From positions 62,001 through 126,000 of the forward strand of contig NZ_CP043178.1 of assembly GCF_014217545.1 (NCBI RefSeq): a stretch of 64,000 bases of DNA, in the 5' to 3' direction. Below the pieces are notes generated by a model, which ran no database searches, was not told where the DNA came from, and saw nothing but the letters and a program-made list of their open reading frames with translations. This DNA comes from Pseudarthrobacter sp. NBSH8. Lineage in GTDB: Bacteria; Actinomycetota; Actinomycetes; Actinomycetales; Micrococcaceae. The first letter of the stretch is position 1; every line of letters begins with the position of its first letter. A program made the translations under genes and the position numbers. Of the stretch, positions 27,163 to 35,358 are shown in pieces.

Positions 27163-27765
27163 CTACGGCGCGGCTGTCAGTGCGGCGAGGACCGCCGGCA
27201 GCAGTACGTCATTCCGGCCCCAGCCCGGATCCAGGATTTCCACGTACCAGGAGTCAGCGAGCAGCAGGGCCAGTGTTTCGTTGGTTTCGTCCGCCCAGTC
27301 CCGGATCTGATCTTCCTCCACCGGAGTCTCGCTGGAGCCGAGGACGGTAACTACCTCGCCGCCGTCGAGCGTAACCGGGATGGCGGCGCTGCTGGCCTCG
27401 CCCGGGGCGTGGGCCACCGTCACCAGCTCAGTCCGGGTGGAGAGGGCCAGGAGTTCCGCGGCCGCCTCCGCACTGCAGAAGCCGGTCACGTACTGCCGCT
27501 GGGCGGAGCCATCGGTCCGCAGCCCGGGCTGGGATTCCTTGGTGAACAGCCCGCTCCTGTTCAGGGCGGCAAGCTCCGCCGCGATGGCTTCCGTTTCGGC
27601 GTCGTAGCGGACAGTAAAGGTGGCCGCCTGGTACCCGCTCTTGCCCTCCAGCCAGCGCGCCGTCAGTTCCCCGGCCGCTGCCAGCGTGATGGCCTGCCGC
27701 CAAGCCCCCTTATCCTCCAGGCGCCTGCCGAACTGGTCACGGATTTCCGCTTCTGTGGCTTCCAT
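27163..27765 (-). CDS. Hypothetical protein, DUF6919-like
   Basis: 200 residues. The segment LAAAGELTARWLEGKSGY followed by ALNRSGLFTKESQPGL resembles the DUF6919 family of actinobacteria, whose function is unknown. The protein is acidic and soluble, with no signal peptide. The start at 27765 is the only ATG near the expected N-terminus. It lies on the same strand as the membrane protein gene that starts at 28478. The family call is from memory of the sequence pattern. Confidence 0.62.
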   Translation of the reverse strand: MEATEAEIRDQFGRRLEDKGAWRQAITLAAAGELTARWLEGKSGYQAATFTVRYDAETEAIAAELAALNRSGLFTKESQPGLRTDGSAQRQYVTGFCSAEAAAELLALSTRTELVTVAHAPGEASSAAIPVTLDGGEVVTVLGSSETPVEEDQIRDWADETNETLALLLADSWYVEILDPGWGRNDVLLPAVLAALTAAP

Positions 27766-27818
27766 CCTCGGATGCTACGGCGCCCCGTCGCAGGACTCCA
27801 GCGACGGCGACACAGCAG

Positions 27819-28478
27819 TTAACGTCCGACGGCGGGAAGTCCGGCAGGGATCCCGGCAGCCCGTTCCGCCGCAGCGAGGGCAAGGCCAAAGCGGGCGACG
27901 GCGGGAGCGTAGCCCTGGTGCGGCACGGTCCGCAGCTGTTCCGCCTCCCTCATGGCGCGGATCAGCGCGGACGTCTCGGGCAGCCGGACGTCCGTCATGG
28001 CGGGGTAGTCGATGCAGCAGGCGGGGTCCAGTTCGTAGCGGCTCCACCGGGCCAGAAGTGCGTCATGTTCAGCCTGCGCCGCGGTGTGCACGGGCCCGTC
28101 CTGCCTTTGCTGGCGGCGGCGTTCCTGCCACGCCAGGATTTGGGGACTGCCCCGGTACGCGGCCACGCCCGCTCCTGTCCCCAGCACAGCCAGGATTGCG
28201 CCGGACCAAGGTGACGCAAGTGTGGGAATGAGGATCGCCGGGATTGCCACGGCAGACCCCATAAAAACGTCCCAGAATACGGGGTCAGGGGCGTGGACGG
28301 CAGGGTCCGGCGTCGAATGCCGGCGGACAGCCAGGACAGTGGCGGCCACCGCGCACACCAGCACTGCACCCCAGAAGCCCAGCTGCAAGGCTCCAAACAG
28401 GACGGATTCTGCGAATGCCGGCACTGCGGCACCTCCCCGCGTCAGACCCGGCCCAGGATTCCGGGTTGCTCCTTCCAT
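27819..28478 (-). CDS. Small membrane protein of unknown function
   Basis: The ATG at 28478 has GAAGGGG six bases upstream, giving 219 residues; longer upstream readings are not supported. Two or three hydrophobic segments (FGALQLGFWGAVLVCAVAA and FMGSAVAIPAILIPTLAS, then AILAVLGTGAGVAAY) precede a cytoplasmic half with a basic stretch (QERRRQQRQ) and an Ala-rich C-terminus. I do not recognise the family. Confidence 0.6.
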   Translation of the reverse strand: MEGATRNPGPGLTRGGAAVPAFAESVLFGALQLGFWGAVLVCAVAATVLAVRRHSTPDPAVHAPDPVFWDVFMGSAVAIPAILIPTLASPWSGAILAVLGTGAGVAAYRGSPQILAWQERRRQQRQDGPVHTAAQAEHDALLARWSRYELDPACCIDYPAMTDVRLPETSALIRAMREAEQLRTVPHQGYAPAVARFGLALAAAERAAGIPAGLPAVGR

Positions 28479-28583
28479 TGCAACCCCTTCGGACGCCGGG
28501 GTCAATGGCGGGACCTTCTGCGCCGCCTTCCGGGATTCGTGCCGGAGGTTCCCGCCCCTGCCGCGGGCCGGTAGCTTGGGACC

Positions 28584-28804
28584 ATGAGACTGAAAATGTG
28601 CAGCATCCATGTCCAGGATCCGGCCGCACCCATACGTTCTACACCGGGACCCTCGGGTTCGAGACGCTGATGGCGATGCCCGAGTACGGCCGGCTGGTGG
28701 CCGCAGGCGTGACCTTCCAGGGCGAACCATCAGAGGATCCGTCCGGGATCAGTGCAGTCTTCGACGATGGCTGCGGCAACTTCGTGCAGTTGCACCAGGA
28801 CTGA
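28584..28804 (+). pseudogene. VOC (glyoxalase/bleomycin resistance) protein with frameshift and internal deletion
   Basis: From the ATG at 28584 the start (MRLKMCSIHVQDPAA) is a typical VOC N-terminus. The frame changes near 28620-28626 to HTFYTGTLGFETLMAMP. The sequence then jumps to EYGRLVAAGVTFQGEP and the normal C-terminus DGCGNFVQLHQD, stopping at 28804. About 45 residues that usually lie between the two halves are missing. The deletion removes a large part of the second beta-alpha-beta-beta-beta unit, so the gene is dead regardless of the frameshift. Confidence 0.72.
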
Positions 28805-28821
28805 CGTTCCCCAAAAACAAC

Positions 28822-28876
28822 ATAGGCTGGTCCGCGGATCCGGACAGTCAAGGTTCGGATCCGCGAACAAGCCTAT
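28822..28876. terminator. Long bipartite hairpin, bidirectional terminator
   Basis: ATAGGCT (28822-28828) pairs with AGCCTAT (28870-28876), and CGCGGATCCG (28833-28842) pairs with CGGATCCGCG (28856-28865). The 17 paired bases lie between the VOC remnant and the convergent DUF5997 gene. This fits a shared transcription terminator. Confidence 0.65.
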
Positions 28877-28887
28877 GAACGGCGCGG

Positions 28888-29292
28888 CTACTCGGCCTGG
28901 GCGCGGGCCTTCTTGGCGTCCTTCTTGGCTGCCTCGTCCTTGACCCGCTGGGCTTCGGTACGGACGGCGGCGTGGGTGGAGCGCTCGGTGACCAGCCACG
29001 CCGGGGGAGCCTGCAGCAGCGCGGTGATTTCCGCCGTCGTCAGCGCTTCCTCAACACCGCCGCGGGCCAGGCCGCTGATGGAGACGTTCAGCTTCTGGGC
29101 CACAACCGGGCGGGGGTGCGGGCCGTTGCGGCGGAGTTCCGCGAGCCACTCCGGCGGGTTGGTCTGGAGTTCGGCGAAATCGGCGCGGCTGATGGTTGAA
29201 TCCTGGAACTCCTGCGGTGTTGCCGGCAGGTAGATGCCAAGCTTCTTGGCAACGGTGGCCGGCTTCATGGACTGGGAGTTTGCAGAGGTCAT
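28888..29292 (-). CDS. DUF5997 family protein
   Basis: 134 residues, start ATG 29292. The sequence MKPATVAKKLGIYLPATPQEF, the segment NGPHPRPVVAQKLNVSIS and GGVEEALTTAEITALLQ match the actinobacterial DUF5997 family (function unknown). The C-terminus is a lysine-rich helix (KDEAAKKDAKKARAQ). It is divergent from a LysR substrate-binding-domain gene; the same pair is seen together in other actinobacteria, as far as I recall, suggesting a functional link. Confidence 0.8.
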   Translation of the reverse strand: MTSANSQSMKPATVAKKLGIYLPATPQEFQDSTISRADFAELQTNPPEWLAELRRNGPHPRPVVAQKLNVSISGLARGGVEEALTTAEITALLQAPPAWLVTERSTHAAVRTEAQRVKDEAAKKDAKKARAQAE

Positions 29293-29415
29293 GATTCAAG
29301 GGTATCCGGCTGCCCGCCTGAAAGGCACCAATACTGCACCATCTCAGTACCAGTCCCGCCCCATTTCAACAACAGTTCCGGTATTGCGGGGCCGCGCGGG
29401 CGGTACTGTGAAGAC

Positions 29416-30165
29416 GTGCCCGCAGACAATAAATCCCCGCAGAACGCCAGTCCCGACGAATCGCCGGAGCAGGAGGCGCCCCGCGTGCTCCGCTTCGCCT
29501 ATGTGGCCGGCGTGACCCCGGGCAAGTGGATCCGCCGCTGGGAAGAGCGCGTGCTGGACATCCCGCTGGAGTCGTTTATGTCCGACGACGGCGCCCAGCT
29601 TTCCGTACTAGGTGACGGTTCTGCGGACCTCAGCTTTGTGCGGCTTCCGGTGGAGCGCGAGGGCCTCAACGTGATTCCCCTGTATGAGGAGCAGCCCGTG
29701 GTGGTGGCGCCCAAGGGGCACGAGATTTCAGTGTTTGAGGAAGTGGCCCTGGCCGACCTGTCGGCAGAGACTTTCCTGGATGTCGCCGAATTGGGTGGCC
29801 CGGAAGCGGCCATGCAGGTGGTGGCGTCCGGCGCTGGCCTGGTGATCCTGCCCATGTCCGTGGCCCGGCATTTCAACGTCAAGGACACTGTGGCCCGCCG
29901 GCTGACAGGTGCCCCGAGCACGGAGATCGCGCTGGCCTGGCCCAGCGATTCCACGGACGACATCATCGAGGAGTTCATCGGGATTGTCCGCGGCCGCACC
30001 GCGGCGAGCTCCCGGCAGCCCTCGGCCCAGCAGGAGAAGCCCAAGAAGGAACCGAAGCCGGACCGGCGCGGCCCCGCGGTTAAGAAGCCGAAGGTGGCCC
30101 AGCGGTACGCCCCGAATCCGGACAAGGGCCGCGGCAAAGGCTCACGCAAAAAGGGCAAGCGCTAA
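29416..30165 (+). CDS. LysR-type substrate-binding domain protein lacking the helix-turn-helix
   Basis: 249 residues. After a short acidic N-terminus, the protein starts directly in the LysR effector domain (LRFAYVAGVTPGKWIRRWEE) and runs through GAGLVILPMSVARHF and EIALAWPSD. No DNA-binding helix-turn-helix is present. The last 60 residues are lysine/arginine-rich (KKEPKPDRRG to RGKGSRKKGKR), which could bind nucleic acid instead. The GTG at 29416 is the likely start; no good ribosome-binding site is seen, so it may be leaderless. It is divergent from DUF5997. Confidence 0.78.
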   Translation: MPADNKSPQNASPDESPEQEAPRVLRFAYVAGVTPGKWIRRWEERVLDIPLESFMSDDGAQLSVLGDGSADLSFVRLPVEREGLNVIPLYEEQPVVVAPKGHEISVFEEVALADLSAETFLDVAELGGPEAAMQVVASGAGLVILPMSVARHFNVKDTVARRLTGAPSTEIALAWPSDSTDDIIEEFIGIVRGRTAASSRQPSAQQEKPKKEPKPDRRGPAVKKPKVAQRYAPNPDKGRGKGSRKKGKR

Positions 30166-30188
30166 AGCGCTGCTTCAGGATCTGGCCT

Positions 30189-30524
30189 CTACTTGGCGCA
30201 GGCGTCCTGGAGGGCCTTGACGGAGTCGGCCGGAACCTGGTCGCCGGAGTCGGCGATCTGGCGCAGCGGGGTGGTGATCTCGGCGGGGGCGCCCGCGGTC
30301 TCCGCGCCGGCAACCAGACCGCCCAGCAGTTCCTTGTCCTGGACACTGATCAGGCCGTCCTCGACGAGGGCGCAGGCCTGCTTCTTCACTTCACTGCCGG
30401 CCGCCGTGGCGACCTGGGAGGCGCCGTCGCTGACGGCCTTGTTCGCGGCGTCCTCCACCTGGCCGCAACCGGTCAGGGCAATCATGAGGGTGACAGCGGA
30501 CAGGGCGGCGAGGTGAAGTTTCAT
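30189..30524 (-). CDS. Small lipoprotein of unknown function
   Basis: 111 residues with a clear lipoprotein signal: MKLHLAALSAVTLMIALTGC, where the Cys would be lipidated after cleavage. The mature part is alanine-rich with two further cysteines (KKQACALVEDG and the C-terminal DACAK) that may form a disulfide. It is convergent with the LysR-like gene, 23 bp apart. Function unknown. Confidence 0.7.
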   Translation of the reverse strand: MKLHLAALSAVTLMIALTGCGQVEDAANKAVSDGASQVATAAGSEVKKQACALVEDGLISVQDKELLGGLVAGAETAGAPAEITTPLRQIADSGDQVPADSVKALQDACAK

Positions 30525-30833
30525 CCACGCACCCTAACAAGGGCTCCTGAGCGGAAGCTGGCCGCGGACCGGCTGAAGACCGCCGTCCCATCTGCGTCCG
30601 CGGCTGCTGACGGCCTGGGGAGTGGCCTCCGTGCGGGGGCGGCTGCCCACGTCACGCCCGCGACGCGGATACCTTTCCACGACGCGCTAAATTCCTGGCG
30701 CGCCGGTACTCCGGTAGCGGCAGGAACTTAGCGCCGCGCGGAGTAGAAGGCGTGTCGTCGGGGGTGGCCAAAGAGCATGCCAGGCGTGGCCCTCGGGCGG
30801 GCGGGACATGGGATCCCGCCCGCCGGCGTGGTC
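30525..30833. other. 309-bp intergenic region
   Basis: No gene was found. An 11-bp hairpin at 30796-30824 ends the region. Confidence 0.4.
30796..30824. terminator. 11-bp GC hairpin behind the beta-helix gene
   Basis: GGCGGGCGGGA, a 7-nt loop and TCCCGCCCGCC form a perfect stem ten bases past the stop of the minus-strand secreted protein gene. It is probably its terminator, though no T-run follows. Confidence 0.6.
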
Positions 30834-32762
30834 TTAGCCGAAGCTGGCAACGTAGCTGGGCACCCCGACGGCGTCCGTCGAGACGGGCGCACCGGTGTCA
30901 TTGATGACGTGGTCCAGCGTTCCTGCGCCGAGGTTGACGGTCAGCAGGCCACGGAGCCTCACTCCGGGCGTGACCGGTACTTCGAAGCCACGGGTGGCGT
31001 GAATCGTTGGATCCACGTTGTTGTAGACGTAGCTCCCCCCGCCCCAGAGTTCATGGGTCTTGACCGAATCAGCGATCTTGTAGCCTGCCCAGCCAAGGAC
31101 TCCGTCATGCTGCCAGGCGGCCTGGTTGGGCGCATCGTAGGGCAGCTCGTTCTGGAAGAACACCGTTTTGCCGTGCTCACCGTTCCAGATGACGTTGTAC
31201 TGCTGGTAGTGCTCCACGAACAAGCCGGTGGCCGTGACGTGGTCGCCGTTGATGATGACGCCGTTGTCCGCCGTGTTGGTGGTCCAGCCGACACCGTTGC
31301 CGTGGTCCGCCCGCCAGGCCCAGATGTGGTCCAGGAGCACGTTGTCGCTGTTGACTTCCAGGCTCAGCGAAGCCTTGCCCACGTGCGGTCCGCCGATGCG
31401 GAAGAACACGTCGTGCAGCGTGGTGGGGTTGGAAGGGTCGCTGTGATTCAGTGACTTCTGGCCGCCGCCTGCAGAATCCGCGACCTTGCCGATGCGCATC
31501 AGAGCGGGCGAGTTCACCTCGCCGGCATCCACAGTGACGGCGGCGATATCGACGCCGGGGACATCCGCGACTGTCAGCGGCACGGCGCCATTGACGGCGG
31601 TGAGGGTGGCCATGCCGAGCCCGAGCACAACCGTGTTGGCACGCTTGACCTCAATGCTCTGGTCGATGTCGTAGACCCCCGGGGTCAGCAGCAGGTTTTT
31701 GCCGCGAGCCAGCTGGGAGTTGATGGTCTTGACCGAATCGCCGGGTCTGGCCACGAAGAAGTCGGAAAGCGGGATACTGCGGCCCGCCGTCGGACCGTTT
31801 TCCCATGTGGTTCCGGCAGAGTCCCTGCGGACCCCGGGAACGAAGACGCCGTACTGGCCCGCCGCGTCGACGGTGAGGTACGGCTTCTCCCGGCTGACCG
31901 GGGTGCCCGCGAGGTTGGTGTAGGGCGGATTCGGGAAGGACTGCGCCGGGGCACCGTCCACGCCGGAGAAGACCTGGTTCCAGACCCCGTTGGACCAATC
32001 GCCGATGCTGCTGTCACGAACGAAATACTGCTGCTGCGAACCGTTGATCACGGTGCCGGTCTTGGAGTCGGAAATGAACCCTCCGCTGGCATACTGCGGT
32101 CCGGCGGTGCAGTAGTCCATGAGGGACAGGTTGCCGCCGGTGATGTTGACCCGCCGCATGGGGGAGGCCTGCGAGGCAGCCCAGAAGTTGGCCGAACTCC
32201 GGCAGCCGTCGAGGCCGGTGACGTTGATGGTGAGGTTGGACAGTGAGCGCCAGAAGTTGTTCAGCGCGATGCAGTTGTCCGCGGTCAGGCACCGGTTGTA
32301 CACATCAACGTGCCCGTTGATGGTGACATCCGTGGGTGAAGCGCCCAGGCCCGCGACCTCGGTCGAGTAGCCGACCTGGACGATGAGGGGCTCCTCGGCG
32401 GTGCCATAGGTGCCGGGCTTAAACAAAAGGGAGTACCGCTTGGAACCCATTTCGTCGTCGACCTGTGCGGCCGCTATGGCGTCGACAGTTGCCTGGATAT
32501 CGGCCACCGGCATGCTGGGGTCGAAGATTCGGACATTGGGGCCGAAGCCGGGGTCGCCCGCCTGCGGGGCGGCCTGGCGGGGTGCGGGCGTGGGGGTCTG
32601 CGGCGCTCCCGCCACAGAGGCAGCCGCAACGCCGCCGCCGCTGCCGATGAGGCCGATGAGGAGTGCGGCAGTGCCGGCAATGGACCGGATCCGGAGACGC
32701 GGCTGCTGCGGAACGTCGGCTGGGGTGCCCGCTGAACGAGCGGGGAAATGGGCTAGCGGCAT
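30834..32762 (-). CDS. Secreted right-handed beta-helix protein, GH55-like (often labelled adenylyl cyclase)
   Basis: 642 residues from the ATG at 32762 (AGGACC upstream). A long signal region (RIRSIAGTAALLIGLIGSGG) is followed by a Pro-rich linker and FGPNVRIFDPSMPVADIQA, then repeated beta-helix strands. GSKRYSLLFKPGTYG, VQVGYSTEVAGLGASP and PPYTNLAGTPVSREKPYL are typical of an actinobacterial family often mislabelled as adenylyl cyclase or coagulation factor 5/8 protein and resembling GH55 exo-beta-1,3-glucanases. It is divergent from a beta-glucoside-type ABC importer and shares its LacI-type operator region. Secreted beta-glucan degradation is inferred. Confidence 0.75.
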   Translation of the reverse strand: MPLAHFPARSAGTPADVPQQPRLRIRSIAGTAALLIGLIGSGGGVAAASVAGAPQTPTPAPRQAAPQAGDPGFGPNVRIFDPSMPVADIQATVDAIAAAQVDDEMGSKRYSLLFKPGTYGTAEEPLIVQVGYSTEVAGLGASPTDVTINGHVDVYNRCLTADNCIALNNFWRSLSNLTINVTGLDGCRSSANFWAASQASPMRRVNITGGNLSLMDYCTAGPQYASGGFISDSKTGTVINGSQQQYFVRDSSIGDWSNGVWNQVFSGVDGAPAQSFPNPPYTNLAGTPVSREKPYLTVDAAGQYGVFVPGVRRDSAGTTWENGPTAGRSIPLSDFFVARPGDSVKTINSQLARGKNLLLTPGVYDIDQSIEVKRANTVVLGLGMATLTAVNGAVPLTVADVPGVDIAAVTVDAGEVNSPALMRIGKVADSAGGGQKSLNHSDPSNPTTLHDVFFRIGGPHVGKASLSLEVNSDNVLLDHIWAWRADHGNGVGWTTNTADNGVIINGDHVTATGLFVEHYQQYNVIWNGEHGKTVFFQNELPYDAPNQAAWQHDGVLGWAGYKIADSVKTHELWGGGSYVYNNVDPTIHATRGFEVPVTPGVRLRGLLTVNLGAGTLDHVINDTGAPVSTDAVGVPSYVASFG

Positions 32763-32842
32763 TGCTGGTCCTGTTCTCTGAGGGCGGGTTTCGTCGCATT
32801 CGGCGGCAAAGACGGTTGATCCCGACTGGGTCACCACCATAG

Positions 32843-32856
32843 TGGGAGCGCTCCCA
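32843..32856. promoter_or_regulatory. CebR/LacI-type operator 1
   Basis: TGGGAGCGCTCCCA is a perfect 14-bp palindrome, identical to the operator consensus known for CebR, the cellobiose repressor of Streptomyces. It lies just downstream of the putative -10 box of the minus-strand beta-helix gene. The LacI regulator at 37767 is the expected ligand-responsive repressor. Confidence 0.85.
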
Positions 32857-32862
32857 CACTGG

Positions 32863-32891
32863 AGCGTAACATCGCCCCAGGCCCCGGGCAA
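32863..32891 (-). promoter_or_regulatory. Putative promoter of the beta-helix gene
   Basis: On the minus strand, TTGCCC (32886-32891) and TACGCT (32863-32868) are 17 bases apart, a good -35/-10 arrangement. Transcription would start at or next to operator 1, so a bound repressor would block it. Confidence 0.5.
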
Positions 32892-32919
32892 GGGTTTGTT
32901 TCCCCGGAGGAGCCCGGCC

Positions 32920-32949
32920 TTGACAAGCCGATGTGAGGTGGGACACCAT
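32920..32949 (+). promoter_or_regulatory. Putative promoter of the ABC importer operon
   Basis: TTGACA (32920-32925) is a consensus -35 box. A weak -10, CACCAT, is 18 bases further on (32944-32949). Operator 2 begins five bases later and would cover the start point. Confidence 0.5.
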
Positions 32950-32954
32950 GTCGG

Positions 32955-32968
32955 TGAGAGCGCTCCCA
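32955..32968. promoter_or_regulatory. CebR/LacI-type operator 2
   Basis: TGAGAGCGCTCCCA differs from operator 1 at one base. It lies 112 bp from operator 1 and about 100 bp upstream of the sugar-binding protein gene. Two sites spaced this way could allow looping or independent control of both directions. Confidence 0.8.
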
Positions 32969-33069
32969 CGCGGATCGCCCAGCCCGCAGACGGTGCGGCT
33001 GCCCCCCTCCGGCCACGGCGACTTCCGGCGCTGTGAACCGGATGGAATCTTGACGAAGGAGTCTTCCCT

Positions 33070-34362
33070 GTGAAAAACCCAAACAAGTTCTCTGTGCTGT
33101 CCGCTGCGGCCGCCTGCCTGGCCCTATCGCTGACGGCCTGCGGTTCATCCGCCCCCGAGAAGTCCGGCGCGGACGGGGCCACCGGTTCCAAGCCGGTGAC
33201 CCTGACCGTTGGCACGTTTAATGAGTTCGGCTACGAGAAGCTTTTTGAAGAATACGAAACGCTGAACCCGAACGTCACGATCGAGCACAAGAAGGCGGCC
33301 ACCACCAACGAAGCCCGCGATAACCTCACCACCCGGCTGGCAGCCGGGTCCGGGTTGTCCGATATTGAAGCCGTTGAGGTGGACTGGCTGCCCGAGCTGC
33401 TCCAATATCCCGACCGCTTCACCGACCTGACCGACCCGGCTGTCGAAGGACGCTGGCTGGACTGGAAGGCCGACGCTGCGAAGACCGCCGACGGCAAGCT
33501 TCTGGGCTACGGCACCGACTCCGGGCCCGAGGCGGTCTGCTACAACGCCGAGCTGCTCAAAAAAGCGGGCCTGCCCACCGAGCGCGGGGAAGTTGCGAAG
33601 ATGCTGGGCGGGACCTGGGAGAGCTACTTTGAGGCCGGCAAGAAGTTCAAGGCAGCCAACCCGGACTCTGCCTGGTTCGACTCCGCCGGGGCGATCTACC
33701 AGGGCATGAGCAACCAGCTTAAGAAGGTCTATGAGGAGGAGGACGGCACCGTCATCGCCACGGAAAACCAGAAGGTCAAGGACACCTACAACCAGGTCCT
33801 GAAAGCCTCCGCGGAGGACGGGCTCTCAGCCCACCTCGGCCAGTGGAGCGATGACTGGGCCTCCGGATTCCAGACAGGCGCTTTCGCGACGACCCTCTGC
33901 CCGGGCTGGATGCTCGGTGTCATTGAAGGCAACGCGGCCGGAGTTACCGGCTGGGACGTCGCCAACGTCTTCCCCGGCGGCGGCGGCAACTGGGGCGGCT
34001 CCTACCTTACTGTCCCCACACAAAGTGACAGCCAGGCCGAGGCAAAGAAACTGGCCGGCTGGCTGACCGCCCCCGAGCAGCAGGTCAAGGCCTTCACTGC
34101 CAAGGGCACCTTCCCGAGCCAGAAGCAGGCACTGGAAAGCAGCGAGTTGCTGGGCCAGACGAATACCTTTTTCAACGGCGCACCCACGGGCCAGATCTTC
34201 GCCGAACGTGCCAAGGCCGTTGAGGTAACCCCGTTCAAGGGCACCAAGTTCTTCGCTATTAATGACGCCATGCAGCAGGCCCTCACCCGCGTGGACGTCG
34301 ACAAGACGGACGACGCCGCCTCCTCCTGGGAGAAGTTCGTCACCGCCGTAAAGTCCCTGTAG
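33070..34362 (+). CDS. ABC transporter sugar-binding lipoprotein
   Basis: Extracellular solute-binding protein (family 1) of a carbohydrate importer, 430 residues. GTG start at 33070 with AAGGAG eight bases upstream. Lipoprotein signal with lipobox LTAC at about residues 21-24, anchoring it outside the membrane. The stretch ENYETLNPNVTIEHKKA-like region (actual: EYETLNPNVTIEHKKA) and WDVANVFPGGGGNWGGSY are typical of this family. It is followed by two permease genes, with no ATPase gene, so a shared MsiK-type ATPase elsewhere is expected. The CebR-like operator suggests cellobiose or another beta-glucoside as ligand. Confidence 0.88.
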   Translation: MKNPNKFSVLSAAAACLALSLTACGSSAPEKSGADGATGSKPVTLTVGTFNEFGYEKLFEEYETLNPNVTIEHKKAATTNEARDNLTTRLAAGSGLSDIEAVEVDWLPELLQYPDRFTDLTDPAVEGRWLDWKADAAKTADGKLLGYGTDSGPEAVCYNAELLKKAGLPTERGEVAKMLGGTWESYFEAGKKFKAANPDSAWFDSAGAIYQGMSNQLKKVYEEEDGTVIATENQKVKDTYNQVLKASAEDGLSAHLGQWSDDWASGFQTGAFATTLCPGWMLGVIEGNAAGVTGWDVANVFPGGGGNWGGSYLTVPTQSDSQAEAKKLAGWLTAPEQQVKAFTAKGTFPSQKQALESSELLGQTNTFFNGAPTGQIFAERAKAVEVTPFKGTKFFAINDAMQQALTRVDVDKTDDAASSWEKFVTAVKSL

Positions 34363-34365
34363 ACG

Positions 34366-35358
34366 ATGACGGTTACGGACCAGGTCAAGCCCCGGAGCGG
34401 CGGCGATGTGCCACCGCCGCCGGGCGGCAGCAAAAGCGTTCGGCGTCTGGCGCTCTCCCAGCAGGTCTCCAAGTGGGACGTGAAACTCTCCCCCTATCTG
34501 TACATCTCCCCGTTCTTCATCCTGTTTGCCATCACGGGACTTTTTCCGCTGATTTACACAGGCTGGGTTTCGCTGCACAACTGGAACCTAATCGGCGGGC
34601 AGGGGAAGTTCACGGGACTGGAGAACTACGGCTTCGTCCTGTCGCAGCCCTACTATTGGAACGCTGTTGGCAATACGCTCAGCATTTTCCTCCTGTCCTC
34701 CGTTCCCCAGGTCGTCATTGCCCTGGTAATAGCGGCGGTGCTGGACGCGAATCTGAGGGCCAGGACATTCTGGCGGATGGGGATCCTGGTGCCGTTCGTC
34801 GTCGCACCTGTAGCGGTGGGCCTGATCTTCAACAATCTCTTCGCCGACCAGTTCGGCCTGATCAACGAGATTTTGAAAGCACTGGGGCTTGGCCGGGTCC
34901 GTTGGCATTCTGATTCGCTCGCCAGCCATACGGCGATCGCCACCATGGTGAACTTCCGCTGGACGGGCTACAACGCGCTCATCTTCCTCGCGGCCATGCA
35001 GGCAATCCCGCGGGACGTGTTCGAGGCCGCGACCATCGACGGCGCCGGGAGGCTGCGGCAGTTTTTCTCCGTGACTGTTCCCATGTTGCGGCCGACGGTG
35101 ATTTTCGTCGTCATCACGTCCACCATCGGCGGACTGCAGATCTTCGACGAGGCGCGTGTCTTCGACCAGTCCGGGCTGGGCGGGGCGGACAGGCAGTGGC
35201 AGACGCTGACCATGTATATCTGGGAGCTCGGTTGGGGCCAGCGGAACTTTGGCAGGGCCTCGGCCGTGGCGTGGCTGCTCTTCATGATGATCGTGCTGAT
35301 AGCCCTGCTCAACTTCGTCATCACCAAGCGCATCGCAAGCCAGGGAGGCCGCAAGTGA
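34366..35358 (+). CDS. ABC sugar transporter permease (CebF/MalF type)
   Basis: 330 residues with six predicted membrane helices (first around ISPFFILFAITGLFPLIY). The cytoplasmic EAA loop that contacts the ATPase reads EAATIDGAGRLRQFFSVTVP. The ATG at 34366 is three bases after the stop of the binding-protein gene. The N-terminal 40 residues are a Pro/Gly-rich extension. It overlaps the next permease start. Confidence 0.9.
   Translation: MTVTDQVKPRSGGDVPPPPGGSKSVRRLALSQQVSKWDVKLSPYLYISPFFILFAITGLFPLIYTGWVSLHNWNLIGGQGKFTGLENYGFVLSQPYYWNAVGNTLSIFLLSSVPQVVIALVIAAVLDANLRARTFWRMGILVPFVVAPVAVGLIFNNLFADQFGLINEILKALGLGRVRWHSDSLASHTAIATMVNFRWTGYNALIFLAAMQAIPRDVFEAATIDGAGRLRQFFSVTVPMLRPTVIFVVITSTIGGLQIFDEARVFDQSGLGGADRQWQTLTMYIWELGWGQRNFGRASAVAWLLFMMIVLIALLNFVITKRIASQGGRK

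Noticed and set aside
30834..32762. Adenylyl cyclase function for the secreted beta-helix protein
   Set aside because: The name is common for this family, but no cyclase domain is visible, and a signal region plus beta-helix repeats indicate a secreted carbohydrate-active protein.
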